NCBI RefSeq assembly: GCF_022605165.1
Contig: NC_063069.1
Coordinates: 992,001-1,056,000 of the forward strand
Origin: Purpureocillium takamizusanense
Taxonomy: Eukaryota > Ascomycota > Sordariomycetes > Hypocreales > Ophiocordycipitaceae
Direction: 5' to 3'
Length of the DNA stretch: 64,000 bases
A model generated the notes under the pieces. It was given only the letters and a program-made list of their open reading frames with translations. It did not search any database and was not told the origin of the DNA. The position numbers and the translations under genes are program-made. Position 1 is the first letter of the stretch; the number at the start of each line of letters is the position of its first letter. This document shows, piece by piece, positions 47,156-58,059 of the stretch.

Positions 47156-48183
47156 GTTGCCAGGCTGCGGCTGTACGGGGCCTCAAGGTCGGAGGGATCG
47201 GGCTTGTAGAATCGATGCGTGGTGGTAGTGTCTCGATTGTGGGGTCAAGGCAACGGCGATGTGAGTGTCACGTCCCGGTCCTGGGTTCTGCTCTGGATGC
47301 CAGCCCCCCCCCCACCCACCAGGAACAAGGCGATAGAACTAGTCCTTTCATGGAGAGAGGTCGAGAGAGAAGGCTACATACAGCATGGCCTTCGGCTCAT
47401 AAAAGAGAGCCCCCAGCGACCGGTACGCGGAACCAACGAAGAGGACGAAGGGAAATGGCCACCACCTCGTCCTCGCCCACGGGCCATGCATAGATAGAAG
47501 AAACGGCAGGGGGGGCAGCGCTACGCCCCTCTCTGTGGCCAAATAGACGCATAGTGACTCTTCCCACGGGAAGAGAAAAGAGAACCCCAATAAGAGAAAG
47601 AAACTATAAAGAGACGACAAGGTGTTACTCTTCTCCGACGCCTGCCAATTCCCATCTATTGCAAGCTCACTCAGGTGCCCATCGTCACCAGCAGGTAGGT
47701 ATCTAACTATGCTACAGCCCACCAGCGCCGCCGCCGCCCCCAAGAGGCACCAACCACCTATCATCCTCCCTGACCATGAAGGCTGTATGTAGGACAGTCT
47801 ACACACTTCGCTCCGCGGGCCTCCGCGGGCCTCCCTCCACGCGCGCACGCGCAAAGCTGGGTATGAGAAAAGCAGAGAGCCAAAAACAAGAACCCGACAG
47901 CAACAACAACAATACAGCACGGGAAGGAACCGCGCAGGTGGCAGGGGGGAATCGCAAAAGGGCGATTCGAAAGCAAAAGCAAAAGCAAAAGGATAACAAA
48001 AGCAGGCGGCGAGCAGGCCAGCCAGCGAAAAAAGCAAAAGTCTGACAGATACCCCATACGGCATAATACTGTACAGGACCGCCGACACAGACAGCCTGCG
48101 TCGTTGCATTTCCTCTCTGATGCGTGGAGAATGATTTGTATCCCCCCTTGATCCGCGCCAAATCCCCCGCTCCACGTCGTCCC
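47156..48183. other. Convergent 3' region, helicase / PRP24-like
   Basis: 1028 bp between convergent stops. A long minus-strand frame covers much of it but has no coding bias. No gene seen. Confidence 0.55.
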
Positions 48184-51100
48184 TTAGACTCCATTTCCCT
48201 CGGCCTTCTTCGTCTCCCCGTCGTCGTCGTCGGGGGCCTTGACCTCGCTCTCGGCCTCCGTCTTCTTGCCGTCGGCGCCGCTTTTCAGGAACATGGCCTT
48301 GAAGTCTGCGTTGCTCTTGGGCGCGGGCTTGTCCGCCGCGGTGTCGTTGTCCGCCTTGCCAGCGTCCTTGGAGGATGTGGCGGCAGGGGCGGCGGCAGGT
48401 CGCGGGGCGAAGCCCAGGCCGCGTTTAGGCCCGGGCCGGCCGAGAACAGGGCGTCGGACGGGCGCAGCAGGCCGCATGAGGCCGGTCGTGGCACTCGGGG
48501 CCGTGGCGCCGTCGGCAGGCTTGTTACTTGATTTGTCCTTGTTCCCGTAGATGATGCGGTCGACCTTGTGCTCGCCCTTGGCGTGTCGGAGTTCCTCGAC
48601 CGACCCAGTCCGCAGCTTGTTGCCCTCAAAGTCGGTGCCGTCGAGCGACAGCGCCGCCTTGCCGGCGGTCGCGGCGTCCACAAACTCAATCTTGGCGCCG
48701 CCGTGGGCCGGCTGCAAGACCAGCTTGACGACGTCTCCGTGAGGTTCAACAAGCGCGCGAACTCGAGCGTCGTTGACGGTGTCGGGGAGCCCCATGAGGG
48801 CGATAGTACGCGCTGCGATATCCTCTGCCGAAGGCTTGGACTGATTCGGTACCCCCGACTCACTCATAGCCTCGTCCCCTTCGTGGTCACGCGACGGTGC
48901 AGGAGATGCAGACTCCGGCCTGGCGTTGACAATTGTCGAAGCGTGCTTGACCTTGGACTCCTTAGACACTTCCACAGAAAGAATCTGATTCCGGAATTTT
49001 GTGTTGTTCATCTCTTCGACGGATTTCTCCGCCTGCTCCTTGGTCTCGTAGTCGAGGTATGCGAATCCACGGTTCTTGCCCGCTAGTGACATGGGTATGT
49101 TGACACGCAAGATTGTTCCGTACTGTGAAAACGCCTGTCGAATGTCCTGTTCGCTCAGGGCCTTGTCCAAGTTGGAAATGTGCACCTCGCGGCCCTCGGC
49201 AACGGCGCCTTCGCGGTTCTTCTTGCGGCCCGGGTCCGAGTACTTGGACAGGAGCCTATATTTACCGTCGAGCACGGTCCCCTCCTTTGCCACAGCCTTG
49301 GCCGATGCATCACGATCGCGAAACGAGATATAGCAAAATCGACGGTGAGTGTTGACCTTTAGACTAGGCCAGCGTATGCTCAGGATTTCGCCGCAATCCT
49401 TAAACAACTCCCGCATGTACTTTTCGTCGGCGGCAGGTGGATAGTTGGCGACATATACGGTCAGGTCGTGGCCCGACTCGACACTCAGCCGAGACTGACC
49501 CATATATTTGCCGTCTCTGAGGAGCGCGGACTGAGCGTCATCAGGAGAACGAAATTCGATTAGAGATGTGGAGGACTGGCCATCCTTCTCCTGCACAAGA
49601 GCGGTAATGTGGTTGATGTGGCCATACTCCTTGAAATATTGGCGCAGCTTCGTCTGCGTAACATCAGCGGGCAGGCCGGTCACCAGGACTGTAGAGTTTT
49701 CGCGATCCCGCTTGACCCCTTCCTGTGTTGTGGGTTGCTCCGCATCGGCAGTGTCGTTGGCGCCCCTTTGTCGCTTTGTGGTGGTTTCGCCCTCCTCTGC
49801 AGCCTCGGCATTGGCCTCCCGCTTTCGTTTCGATCCGCTTGGCGACTCCGTCTCTGCAGCCGCGCCTTCGGCGGGTTGGGCACCATAGTATGCAACATAA
49901 ACGGCCGCCTTTTCCTCCTCCTCACGCAGCCGTCGCCTCCTGACAGCCTTCTCCGCCTTGTGTACCATGTCGGTTGCGCGACGCACTTGAGCAGGCAGCT
50001 CGTAGTCGTTGCAGTGCTGCAGATAAACTTCAAACACCTTTTCTGGCCAGTCGATACTCCGACGCGTGGCCGCGGCGTGGAGCACAGCCGTCGCAAGGTG
50101 AGGGACGCGGAGACCTGAGCCTGATGAAGTCGGCGTGGGACTTCTTTTGGCTTGGGGATGTGACGAGAAGATGAGCATTTCCCACATGTAGTAGCGGAAC
50201 CAAAAATCGTGGCTGTCGGCGTGGACTTGGGCGCGCTTCAGCTTATTCCACACGGCCCTGGCCTCGTCGATCGCACCCTTCTTCTCGGTGAGGTACTGGA
50301 TGTAGATTCGCTCCAGCCGAAACTTGGGGTCGCCCTGGAACTCTTTCCCGTAGAGGCGCTTCCCAACCACGTCAACATCCTCAAGGGCAGCCCTCAAGCC
50401 AACATCGGCCACGTCCACGGACTCGTCCGCTGCCGTGGGCTCGAGCGCCGTACGCTTTAGGAAGCCGCACCAGGCAACGTACATCTCAATGACGCTCTCC
50501 ATACCGTCGCGGTACAACTGGTTATCGCTCGTGGCCGCGTGTTTGATGGCTTCAATCTCGGAAAAGGGGAGCTTGGCCTCCTCGGCACACAATATGAACC
50601 GGTTCCACAGCTGCCCAGACCAAGGGCAGTGCACGACAGCTCTGCGCAGTATGTCGAGCAGCTTGTCAGTCGCGTGAGCTTCCGTGTTTGACGAGACAAA
50701 GACGGCGTATTCGTGCCATATGCCGTCGTCTAGGGCAAAGACGCCGCTTAGGGCGCGCGAGAACAAGCCACTGCAAATGTCGACGGCCATCTCTGGGACG
50801 TCGTTGTTCCTCTTGCTCTGCAGTATCTCCCACTCGAGGTAGTCGCGCATGACCGCCTTTTCGGCCTCGGCGTCGCCGCGTCGCACAGCCTCCTGGAGCT
50901 TGAGCTCGAACGGGTCGCGGGCGTCAATGACGCGCTTGACGCCCTGCGCGGCGGATGTCACCTCCTTCATCGTCTCCTCCCACGAAGCCTTGTTGTACTC
51001 GGACAGGAAGCTCGAGAATGCCTGCGACGTCTCGTCCCAGGTGAGATGCGGAATGGCCAAGCGGTCGCGGTAGAGGTGGGTGATGCGCCGGACGCCCTCA

Positions 51101-51486
51101 GGAGTCTTAGTCTTGGCCAGCTGTTCCAGCTCAAGGGAGACCCAGCGGTCCCAGAATTGGTTGCTATCGTTGATTCGGTATTTGATGGCCTCGTAGCCCT
51201 GCTGCCAGAGGTCGAGGGCGGCGCCAAAGGAGAAGAGCTCACGTCCCATGAGCTGCTCCTCGTCGGACCAGGCGGTCTCCGAGGCGTCGACAGCAGCGTG
51301 GGAGCTGGCCCATAGGCCCCAAAAGTAGTTGCAGTAGGCCAGCCATAGGCGCAGGCTGCCGGGCTCAGCGCCGATGGCGCGCTTGTAGAGCTCGACGACG
51401 TTGACGCGCTGCTCGAGGTCGGCGGCGGTGCGGGCCGCCTCTTCGAGGTAGGCGAGCCAGTTCTGCTCGCCTACGGGGCTGGCCAT
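48184..51486 (-). CDS. PRP24: Prp24/SART3-type U4/U6 snRNP assembly factor
   Basis: A single exon of 1100 aa. The ATG at 51486 was chosen (MASPVGEQNWLAYLEEAART, with ACCACCATGG context), although the frame stays open 109 codons further upstream in low-complexity DNA. The N-terminal about 600 residues are HAT repeats (LWLAYCNYFWGLW, FWDRWVSLELEQL, YAVFVSSNTEAHA, RLERIYIQYL). Four RRMs follow, starting at STVLVTGLPADV, LTVYVANYPPAADE, REVHISNLDKALSE (RNP1 KNRGFAYLDY) and RTIALMGLPDTV. The C-terminal motif SNADFKAMFL matches the Lsm2-8-binding motif of Prp24. The protein anneals U4 to U6 snRNA when the tri-snRNP is recycled. HAT plus RRM is the SART3-like layout of filamentous fungi; the four RRMs and C-terminal motif are Prp24-like. 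Confidence 0.93.
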   Translation of the reverse strand: MASPVGEQNWLAYLEEAARTAADLEQRVNVVELYKRAIGAEPGSLRLWLAYCNYFWGLWASSHAAVDASETAWSDEEQLMGRELFSFGAALDLWQQGYEAIKYRINDSNQFWDRWVSLELEQLAKTKTPEGVRRITHLYRDRLAIPHLTWDETSQAFSSFLSEYNKASWEETMKEVTSAAQGVKRVIDARDPFELKLQEAVRRGDAEAEKAVMRDYLEWEILQSKRNNDVPEMAVDICSGLFSRALSGVFALDDGIWHEYAVFVSSNTEAHATDKLLDILRRAVVHCPWSGQLWNRFILCAEEAKLPFSEIEAIKHAATSDNQLYRDGMESVIEMYVAWCGFLKRTALEPTAADESVDVADVGLRAALEDVDVVGKRLYGKEFQGDPKFRLERIYIQYLTEKKGAIDEARAVWNKLKRAQVHADSHDFWFRYYMWEMLIFSSHPQAKRSPTPTSSGSGLRVPHLATAVLHAAATRRSIDWPEKVFEVYLQHCNDYELPAQVRRATDMVHKAEKAVRRRRLREEEEKAAVYVAYYGAQPAEGAAAETESPSGSKRKREANAEAAEEGETTTKRQRGANDTADAEQPTTQEGVKRDRENSTVLVTGLPADVTQTKLRQYFKEYGHINHITALVQEKDGQSSTSLIEFRSPDDAQSALLRDGKYMGQSRLSVESGHDLTVYVANYPPAADEKYMRELFKDCGEILSIRWPSLKVNTHRRFCYISFRDRDASAKAVAKEGTVLDGKYRLLSKYSDPGRKKNREGAVAEGREVHISNLDKALSEQDIRQAFSQYGTILRVNIPMSLAGKNRGFAYLDYETKEQAEKSVEEMNNTKFRNQILSVEVSKESKVKHASTIVNARPESASPAPSRDHEGDEAMSESGVPNQSKPSAEDIAARTIALMGLPDTVNDARVRALVEPHGDVVKLVLQPAHGGAKIEFVDAATAGKAALSLDGTDFEGNKLRTGSVEELRHAKGEHKVDRIIYGNKDKSSNKPADGATAPSATTGLMRPAAPVRRPVLGRPGPKRGLGFAPRPAAAPAATSSKDAGKADNDTAADKPAPKSNADFKAMFLKSGADGKKTEAESEVKAPDDDDGETKKAEGNGV

Positions 51487-52423
51487 GGTGGTTATCGCGA
51501 GCGAGCGGCGCAATCGGGCATCACAAGGTCGGACGGATGCGAAGGACGGCGGGCTGTGGGAGGAAGCGGGCTGTTGTGGGTGGCGACAGAGATAGTAGTC
51601 GGTGTTGGTTACGCTGTCGATGTGCGGGTGGAGGGGCATGTGGTTGCCGGACGCGAAGGAAGCTGCCAAAGCTCGAGGTACGGATACGTGTTGAGGCGCC
51701 GGCTGGCGCTGCGGCTCCGCGTGGTGCCGAAGTTGGCGGCGCTCAGGGTGCGAAAAATAGGGCGCCGGGTGCTGCAGTGGGGGCAGTAAGGCAGGGTCCA
51801 CCATGACTGCCATGGGCGGACGCCAGGCCAGGCAGCGCAGGCATCAAGCAACTGGATTGACGCCTATACCGTAACTACCGCCCAGTGCAGTGCAGGGGGA
51901 GCCAGCCCAACGGAAGCGCTGAACACTACCTTGCCTTAGGTAGCTCTGGGCCCCCTGATGTGGTTCAGCAGAGGTGGCAGCTGTGTCAGTAAAGCTGCCC
52001 GGGCTTATAAATCACCCGAGCAAACTGGAAGGCAGCACTGAAGCTGGCTGCCCGTGCGGTGCTGCTTCCCCTCTGCTCTGTTTGCTTCGCGCCTCCAGCC
52101 GTCCGTCGGTCCGATCTTTCATTCCCTGACGTGAATTGTTTATTAGCCAACGTGTCCAAGGGCTAGTAGTAGTGGGAGAGCGGTTAAGTTTTAGTTACCT
52201 TTTTTGCTTTGTTGCGTAAATATCAAGTCAGCCTGAGAATGTGAAGAGCACGGCGCAGGCCCACTGGGTAATAACGGAACAGCGGCTGGACGCATGCCAC
52301 TGCTTGACGGTCGAGCACTATGAAATAGATGCAGAAGGAAAGAGTAGGAAGAGGAAGAGAAAGAACAAGAGACATCGTCAATGGGGTCGAAGGCGGCATA
52401 GAGGCCAGCTCCAGCCCCAACCC

Positions 52424-52459
52424 TCCAGCCAGCTAGCCAGCCAGCCAGCCAAACCAGCA
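52424..52459. repeat. CCAG-type imperfect tandem repeat
   Basis: Repeated AGCC/CCAG units in intergenic DNA, about eight copies with a single CTAG interruption. Confidence 0.6.
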
Positions 52460-53779
52460 AAGCCCGCGCATGGCCAGACAGTCAAGTCAGGGAGGCAGGG
52501 CTGCGCGGCGCTGCCCGCTTCATTCATGCCGAGCGAGCGAGCGATAGAGGCAAAACCCACGGCAGAAGCAGTTCCGAGTCGGAACCAAAAGTGCTTGCTT
52601 GCTCGCTCGCTTCCTCGCATGCGCGGAAAGGGGGCCAGGGCGGCGGCAGGCGGCGTTCGATGGACCAGCCCAGACATGCCTCCATGCCGGTGCAGAGACG
52701 TCATCACCGGCCCAGCACGACACATGGCATGATGCAACGGGGGGGTCCCGCGTCGACGGGCGGGCGGTTTGTGTAACGACAGCCGGGTGCGCCAAGGCGC
52801 ATCTGGGCAACTTGGGCCGTTCTAGGCTGCGCGGGCGAGCTCGCGGACTCGTCGAGCCTCTCGGGCCGCCGCGGGTTCTAGACCGCCTGGCCTGCGTGCT
52901 GGCACCGTCTGGCCGCGCTGATGGGTGCGAGTGAGGCGTCGCCTTGTCATCGGTCCCGTGGTCGTTCTGCTCCGAAGTGGTATGTAGCACACAACTTCTT
53001 CGTAGTATGAATCGTCATCCAGCATGCAAGCATCCCTGGCATGCGAATGAATCTATCGCCTCCACTAGTCCAAGCCTCGTCCTGGTGCTCCCCCGTATCT
53101 GGTGGTGCTCGTCTCGTGCCGTCTGTCGCTTCCGTCCAAGGCGAGGCCAGACCAGACCTCACCCGCCGGCAGCAGCAGCCCGATCGCCGCTAACGCAGGC
53201 AGCTCTACGCGCTAGCACACGATCGATCTGGCGGGGGGGCGTTTAGGAATGCCATCTGCGGCTGCGGCGTGGCCGCGTGATGAACGAGGCATTGGACGTC
53301 AAAAACTCTGCGCACGACCTTGCCTGTATAGTATGCGCTCGCCTCACGTCCGGCTTCGCAGAGACCGCGCTGGGCATGTAGCCGTCGATAGAGTTTCAAC
53401 CTCAGGTCATATGTCTGGCTCCATGACCAGCTGCGAACCGCGCCAAGCACAAGTTCCGCGGCTTTGACTTGGCTGCGAGAAGTGCCATCTATAGGGTAGG
53501 TAGCCCGACGCGGCGACTCTTCAACATGAGGAACACAGACACTCTATCATGCGCTGAGAAATGCGTCCCTTCAACGCTGCCAATGCGAAAGTGATGCAGT
53601 CATTTCTCCTGCCAGATAGGGCAGCGGCTTACATTGCACTCCGTACGAAGTACATTGCGGCACCTACAAAATAGGTCCTCATGACCAAACTTGGGACGAG
53701 ATAATTTTAGAGCCCCAGCGCCGGACCAACATGGCGGTATTGTCCCCTGCCTAGAGTCGAGACGTCTCCTCGCAGAGCC

Positions 53780-53793
53780 GTACTGTACAGTAC
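53780..53793. repeat. Perfect 14-bp palindrome
   Basis: GTACTGTACAGTAC reads identically on both strands. It lies in the gene-poor region; part of a wider tendency for GTAC-rich short palindromes in this window's intergenic DNA. Confidence 0.8.
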
Positions 53794-56504
53794 ACTGTAT
53801 CATGCACGCCTCTAGGATCACGAACTACAGCAATGGTCGGCAGCGTCGCTTAGACGCGCACCGTGGAGCCTTGATCATCGTATTCACGACCCAGCCGCCG
53901 ACACATGCAACGTCGTCGTAGTCAGCCGCCCATCGATGGAGCGACGAGGGCCTCGGTCCGGCCCCCAGCCAATCCTGCGCCCGATTCTCCGCCTCATGCG
54001 CTTGCTGACATGCATGTGTGCTGTCGCGGCGGCGGCCATTGCCAGGGCCGTCTCACAGTGGCTGCGTTGGCCCTGCGAGCGAGCATAAATGTCTTTGCTT
54101 GCAAAAAGTCTACGTATGAGAAACGGGCCAAGCTCGTGTTGCATTGAACCCTGGTGACTGATGGTGCAGGACTGCCCAGCGCTCGCATTGAATACGGGAT
54201 GCCTGATGATGAAAGAGCGCAGCGACCCCTGCCGGTGGTGGTGGTGATCCCCGACCCCCGCGCGAGCGACCTTTTTTGGAAGGCATCGTGGCTGGCCGTC
54301 GTTTCAAGTCGGCCCCAGGCGGCTACCCCCGTCGTTTGCTTGGCAGCTGACTGGACGGGCAGTGTCGCCGGGACGGGGATCGACAGCCGGCGAAATGGGC
54401 TCAGGGACGACGACGGGACCGCAGCAGCAGAAAGACGGGCCTGCACTGCCCGAGTTGCACAGCGCACGGCGCACCGGCTCCCTGCTCGCGGTGTACCTTG
54501 GGCAGGAGGATGGCAGTCGCCCGAGCTGGCTGGGCCTGGCTGGCTGGAGGTTGGCTGCCAAGGTGCGAGATGGGCGATGGGGCGCCAGCCAACCCGCGGA
54601 GATTTGATACGCGAGGCGAGCGAGGGTCCTGGCCCTGATGACACGTGCGGGCAGATAGACGGGCATGCCAAAGGATCCAGATCGACCGGTTCACAGGGTC
54701 GCGCGAATCTGCGTCAAAACCACCTGCCGACTTCGGAATCGCAGTGCATGTCTGGGCCTGCTCTGTGTGCCACGCGATTCTCACGCCCGCCGTCTCATCG
54801 TTTGCTCACGAGACAGAGAGGGAAAAAAAAAAAAGGAAATAGCCATCATCTTCTATCGCCCGCGACGCCGCGGCCACCGTCTGGACCAAGCACCCACGGA
54901 ACGGCGGACGGAAGCTCGGCGCCCGCCAAGCAGCAGCATTTCTTGCCCCTGACTACTGCGGGCTAGGGCGGCACGCGACGGTTAGCTTGCAGTGGAGGCT
55001 TGCTCGACGCCGACGCCGCCGCTTGCTCCATCAGGCGACAGCCCACTCACAGCTCCTGGCCAACCGTGGAATGGGCCTTTTCAGCACGCACCCTTGGCGG
55101 TTTCGCCATCTTACCTACCCATGGCCCGACCGACCCACGGGGCAGTGGCGTCCCGCTGTGCATCTGTCGACAGCACCTGCGCCGCGCTGTGCACGCGCGC
55201 GCTCGCCCCCTCGAGACGGGCATCTTCAGGGGAGAGGTTTGTCGACGAAACGCAGCGGTGTGCTTGCGCATGAGGGGTACACAAGGTACCGAGCAAAAGA
55301 AAGCACCGCATGGCTGGTGGGGAGCCTCACTTGTGACACGGCCAAGAGAATGGGGACCAAGCGAGGATCGACTTCCATGCTCCGGTATTACGTACGTACG
55401 TGCCTCTCTCTGCTGATGCTTCGCCGTCGTCGTCGTCTGTGCGAGCAATGTCATGTACTGTACTCCGTACACACTGAGCAGAGGCAAAGACGGTGTCAGC
55501 GTACTACCTTCTTACCATGGGCAGGTACTGTATAAAGTACCCCAAGTACGAACGTGCAAAATACCTCTCTGCAGATGGGATGGCAGGTGACAGATGGCGC
55601 TTACACCTGCCAAGCGCCTCGGTCGCCGTAAAGAGGGCCGCCCCCCTCCTCCTTCCTGCCGTTACCAGATTCATCGTAGCTCGCGCGGAAGGAGCCATGG
55701 AGTCGGACTTGGAGCTGCTGGACGCTGTCAAGTATGAAGCTGGAGGCTTTTGCGGGATGAGCCTGCCATCCCGTCCCCCCGTCCCGGTCCCGGCCTCCAA
55801 CCATCCACAGACACGCCTCCACGCCTTTCCTCCCCGTTTCATGGCCTCGCTCTGCCCTGACCGGTCCTCCTCGTTTCTCACTTTTCACAGCCCCCCTCCT
55901 CGCACCTTGCCCACCAACACCCAAGGGCCTCCTTCGTCTTCTTCTCTTCACCGTGACTGTCTGTAACGTACCTACTGTACAGTGCAGCGGGCTCCCTCAC
56001 ATGTTGTGAAGTCGTCCTTTGTTCTCTTCCCCACCCTTCTTCTCTCTTTCGCGCTTTCGTGACCACCTTCATTCTTGACTTTCTCACGGCCTCCACACTC
56101 AGACCACCACGCTCTTTTGGTCACCATCTCGACACGCGACCGCCTCTTCGACATTCCATTCCACTCGTTCCACCGGCGTCATCTTTCGTTCTAGTCGGCC
56201 GCTTTCGAGCTGCTCCTTTTACACGCCGGCTACACTGATTTCGTATTCGGCCGCCTACCGCAACATCCCTTGTGGCTGGCTACGTACACGCCGAGCTTTG
56301 GCTTGTGCGCACTGAGGCACCGTAATACCCGAGGGAATCACCCTTGGTCTCACCTCAGGACGTGTCTGCCTGCCTCAGCGCCTTTTCTCCTCCCCATTCT
56401 TCACGACACAACTGTCGTCAGCTTGGCTTGACAGCCGGAGGTTGAGCTTGCCTCATGCTCTCGACGACACGGCGCGAGTAATCATTGCTTTTTGAGCTCT
56501 CATC

Positions 56505-57563
56505 ATGGGCCGATTCGCACCTCTCGTTTTTAGCGCCCTGAGTGCGTTACATATACTCGGCGTTGCTGCACAGAGTGCAGACTGTATTGTAAGTCCCATG
56601 CTTCCAAAGCGCTATAACACGCACCTCTGACGACCAAAACAGCCCCGGTGCACAAGTGATACAAGAGGCCAATTCACCAAGTTTTCTTGCGTGAATGCTG
56701 ATGATGCTGGTTGTCTGTGTGCCAAAGCCGACTTTTTCTATGGCGTTCGCGACTGCGCCATTGCCTGTGGCGCTTCGGAGCCCACCGTACACCAGGCACT
56801 CGTTGGCGGTTTCTGTCCCGGTATGTACACTCAGTGTCGTTGCATGTGCCGCAAAAGACTCATAGCGCTTCATCACAGGTCTGACTTTTGGCGCATCGAC
56901 ATCGGCGGCCGCCCCTTCAAACACCGCTGCACCAACAACACCAACGCCGACGCCAACACCCACGCCGACGCCGACGCCCACACCCGCGGCTACAACGGCT
57001 CCGTCCTCCACGACATCGACTTTGACAACTAGCTCCAGCTCTACTTCGGCGTCTTCCGCCTCCGAGACCGCACAGCAAACGTCGACGTCGACATCGGCGA
57101 GCAGTTCGGCATCTGCCACAGCCGAGTCTACAGTAAGTGTTTGCCGTGGAATAGCGCTGGCGTTGCTGACCACAGAATGCAGTCCGCGGCCTCTGCAACT
57201 CAGTCATCCGCGCCATCCACTACGAATTCTGGCATCCCAGCCAGCGCAACGTCTTCGGACCCTGCTGCGGCTGGCTCTTCGAAGTCCGGACTGTCCCAGG
57301 CTGCCGTGATTGGCATCGGCGTGGGCATTGGAGCTGCCGTTATTGCCATTGCGGGCATTGTTATCTGCCTCCTTCTTCGCAACCGGAAGCGCCGACCCCG
57401 CCAGCATCCCCACTTCGAGATCTCAAAGCCGCTTCCCGGCGCGGGCAGGACCTATGGCAGCCCCGACCACGGAGCTTTCGAGAAGTATCATCATGACATT
57501 GAGTTGTCCTCCAACCGGTACGAGGACATGGTCCCGCGTACGCAACCGAGAACCATGGTGTGA
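56505..57563 (+). CDS. CFEM-domain membrane protein
   Basis: Four exons: 56505..56588, 56643..56820, 56879..57132 and 57183..57563, giving 298 aa. A signal peptide (MGRFAPLVFSALSALHILGV) is followed by a CFEM domain at about residues 26-88 with all eight cysteines (CIPRC, SC, GCLC, RDC, AIAC, FC) and the Asp before CLC that in other CFEM proteins is the axial haem ligand. A Thr/Pro stalk with (TP) repeats and a Ser/Thr-rich region comes next, probably heavily O-glycosylated. One TM helix follows (AAVIGIGVGIGAAVIAIAGI), then RNRKRRPR and a cytosolic tail of about 60 residues. It therefore looks like a type I membrane protein rather than GPI-anchored. CFEM proteins act in haem/iron capture, adhesion or host sensing; the specific role here is unknown. 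Confidence 0.88.
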
Positions 57564-58059
57564 TTGGGGTTGGGCACATTCCTTGGACCAGGTCTGCGCT
57601 CGACGAGCAGGCTCGAAACGACAAGCCGCAGACGCTTTCATTTACCTCGGAACAACCATTTCATCTGCACAGTCGATTACGGTGGCGTGATACAATGAGC
57701 TAGTCGGGCCCGTGCCAGTACCACGAAAGGTATCACACCGTGGCTGGGCGAGCGACGTAACTTATAGGATGGCTGGCTCAGCACCCTGACGGTGCGGCGG
57801 CGCACAATGATACCTTTTCACTTTTTCCATTTTAACGCGCCACACGTTACTTTACCATGCAAAGGTGGCTGCCTTTAGATATCCATGGGAAAGTCCCGAG
57901 CAACGGAGATTTTAGCTCAGTTGTACAGCTAGGTATCCAATGTACATGTGTGTTGTTACAGTATCGCGTGTGAAGCGACATGCTCTGTCGCTAGTGACAA
58001 TGGACATCCACGGCCCGCTGCCCGCCTAATATGCAAGTGGGGGGTTTGGTGAAGCCCGT
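57564..58059. other. Convergent 3' region, CFEM / uL22m
   Basis: 496 bp between stop codons; presumably 3' UTRs. Nothing else recognised. Confidence 0.55.

Larger units (their letters stand above)
51487..56504. other. Gene-poor region of 5.0 kb between PRP24 and the CFEM gene
   Basis: No frame here has the codon bias of the flanking genes. Seen: a TATA-like TATAAAT near 52004, a CCAG-type tandem repeat near 52424-52459, a perfect 14-bp palindrome at 53780-53793, a GTACGAAGTAC motif at 53643-53653, and a GTACGTACGT stretch near 55390. The last about 600 bp before 56505 are T/C-rich, as expected of the promoter and leader of the CFEM gene. Small spliced genes or non-coding RNAs cannot be excluded. 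Confidence 0.5.

Noticed and set aside
47348..48175. A 275-codon minus-strand frame with hydrophobic stretches
   Set aside because: Composition follows low-complexity A/G-rich DNA and it lies in the 3' UTR space of two convergent genes.
54154..54966. A 270-codon plus-strand frame in the gene-poor block
   Set aside because: No third-position bias, no recognisable motif, and overlapping frames of similar length on the other strand.
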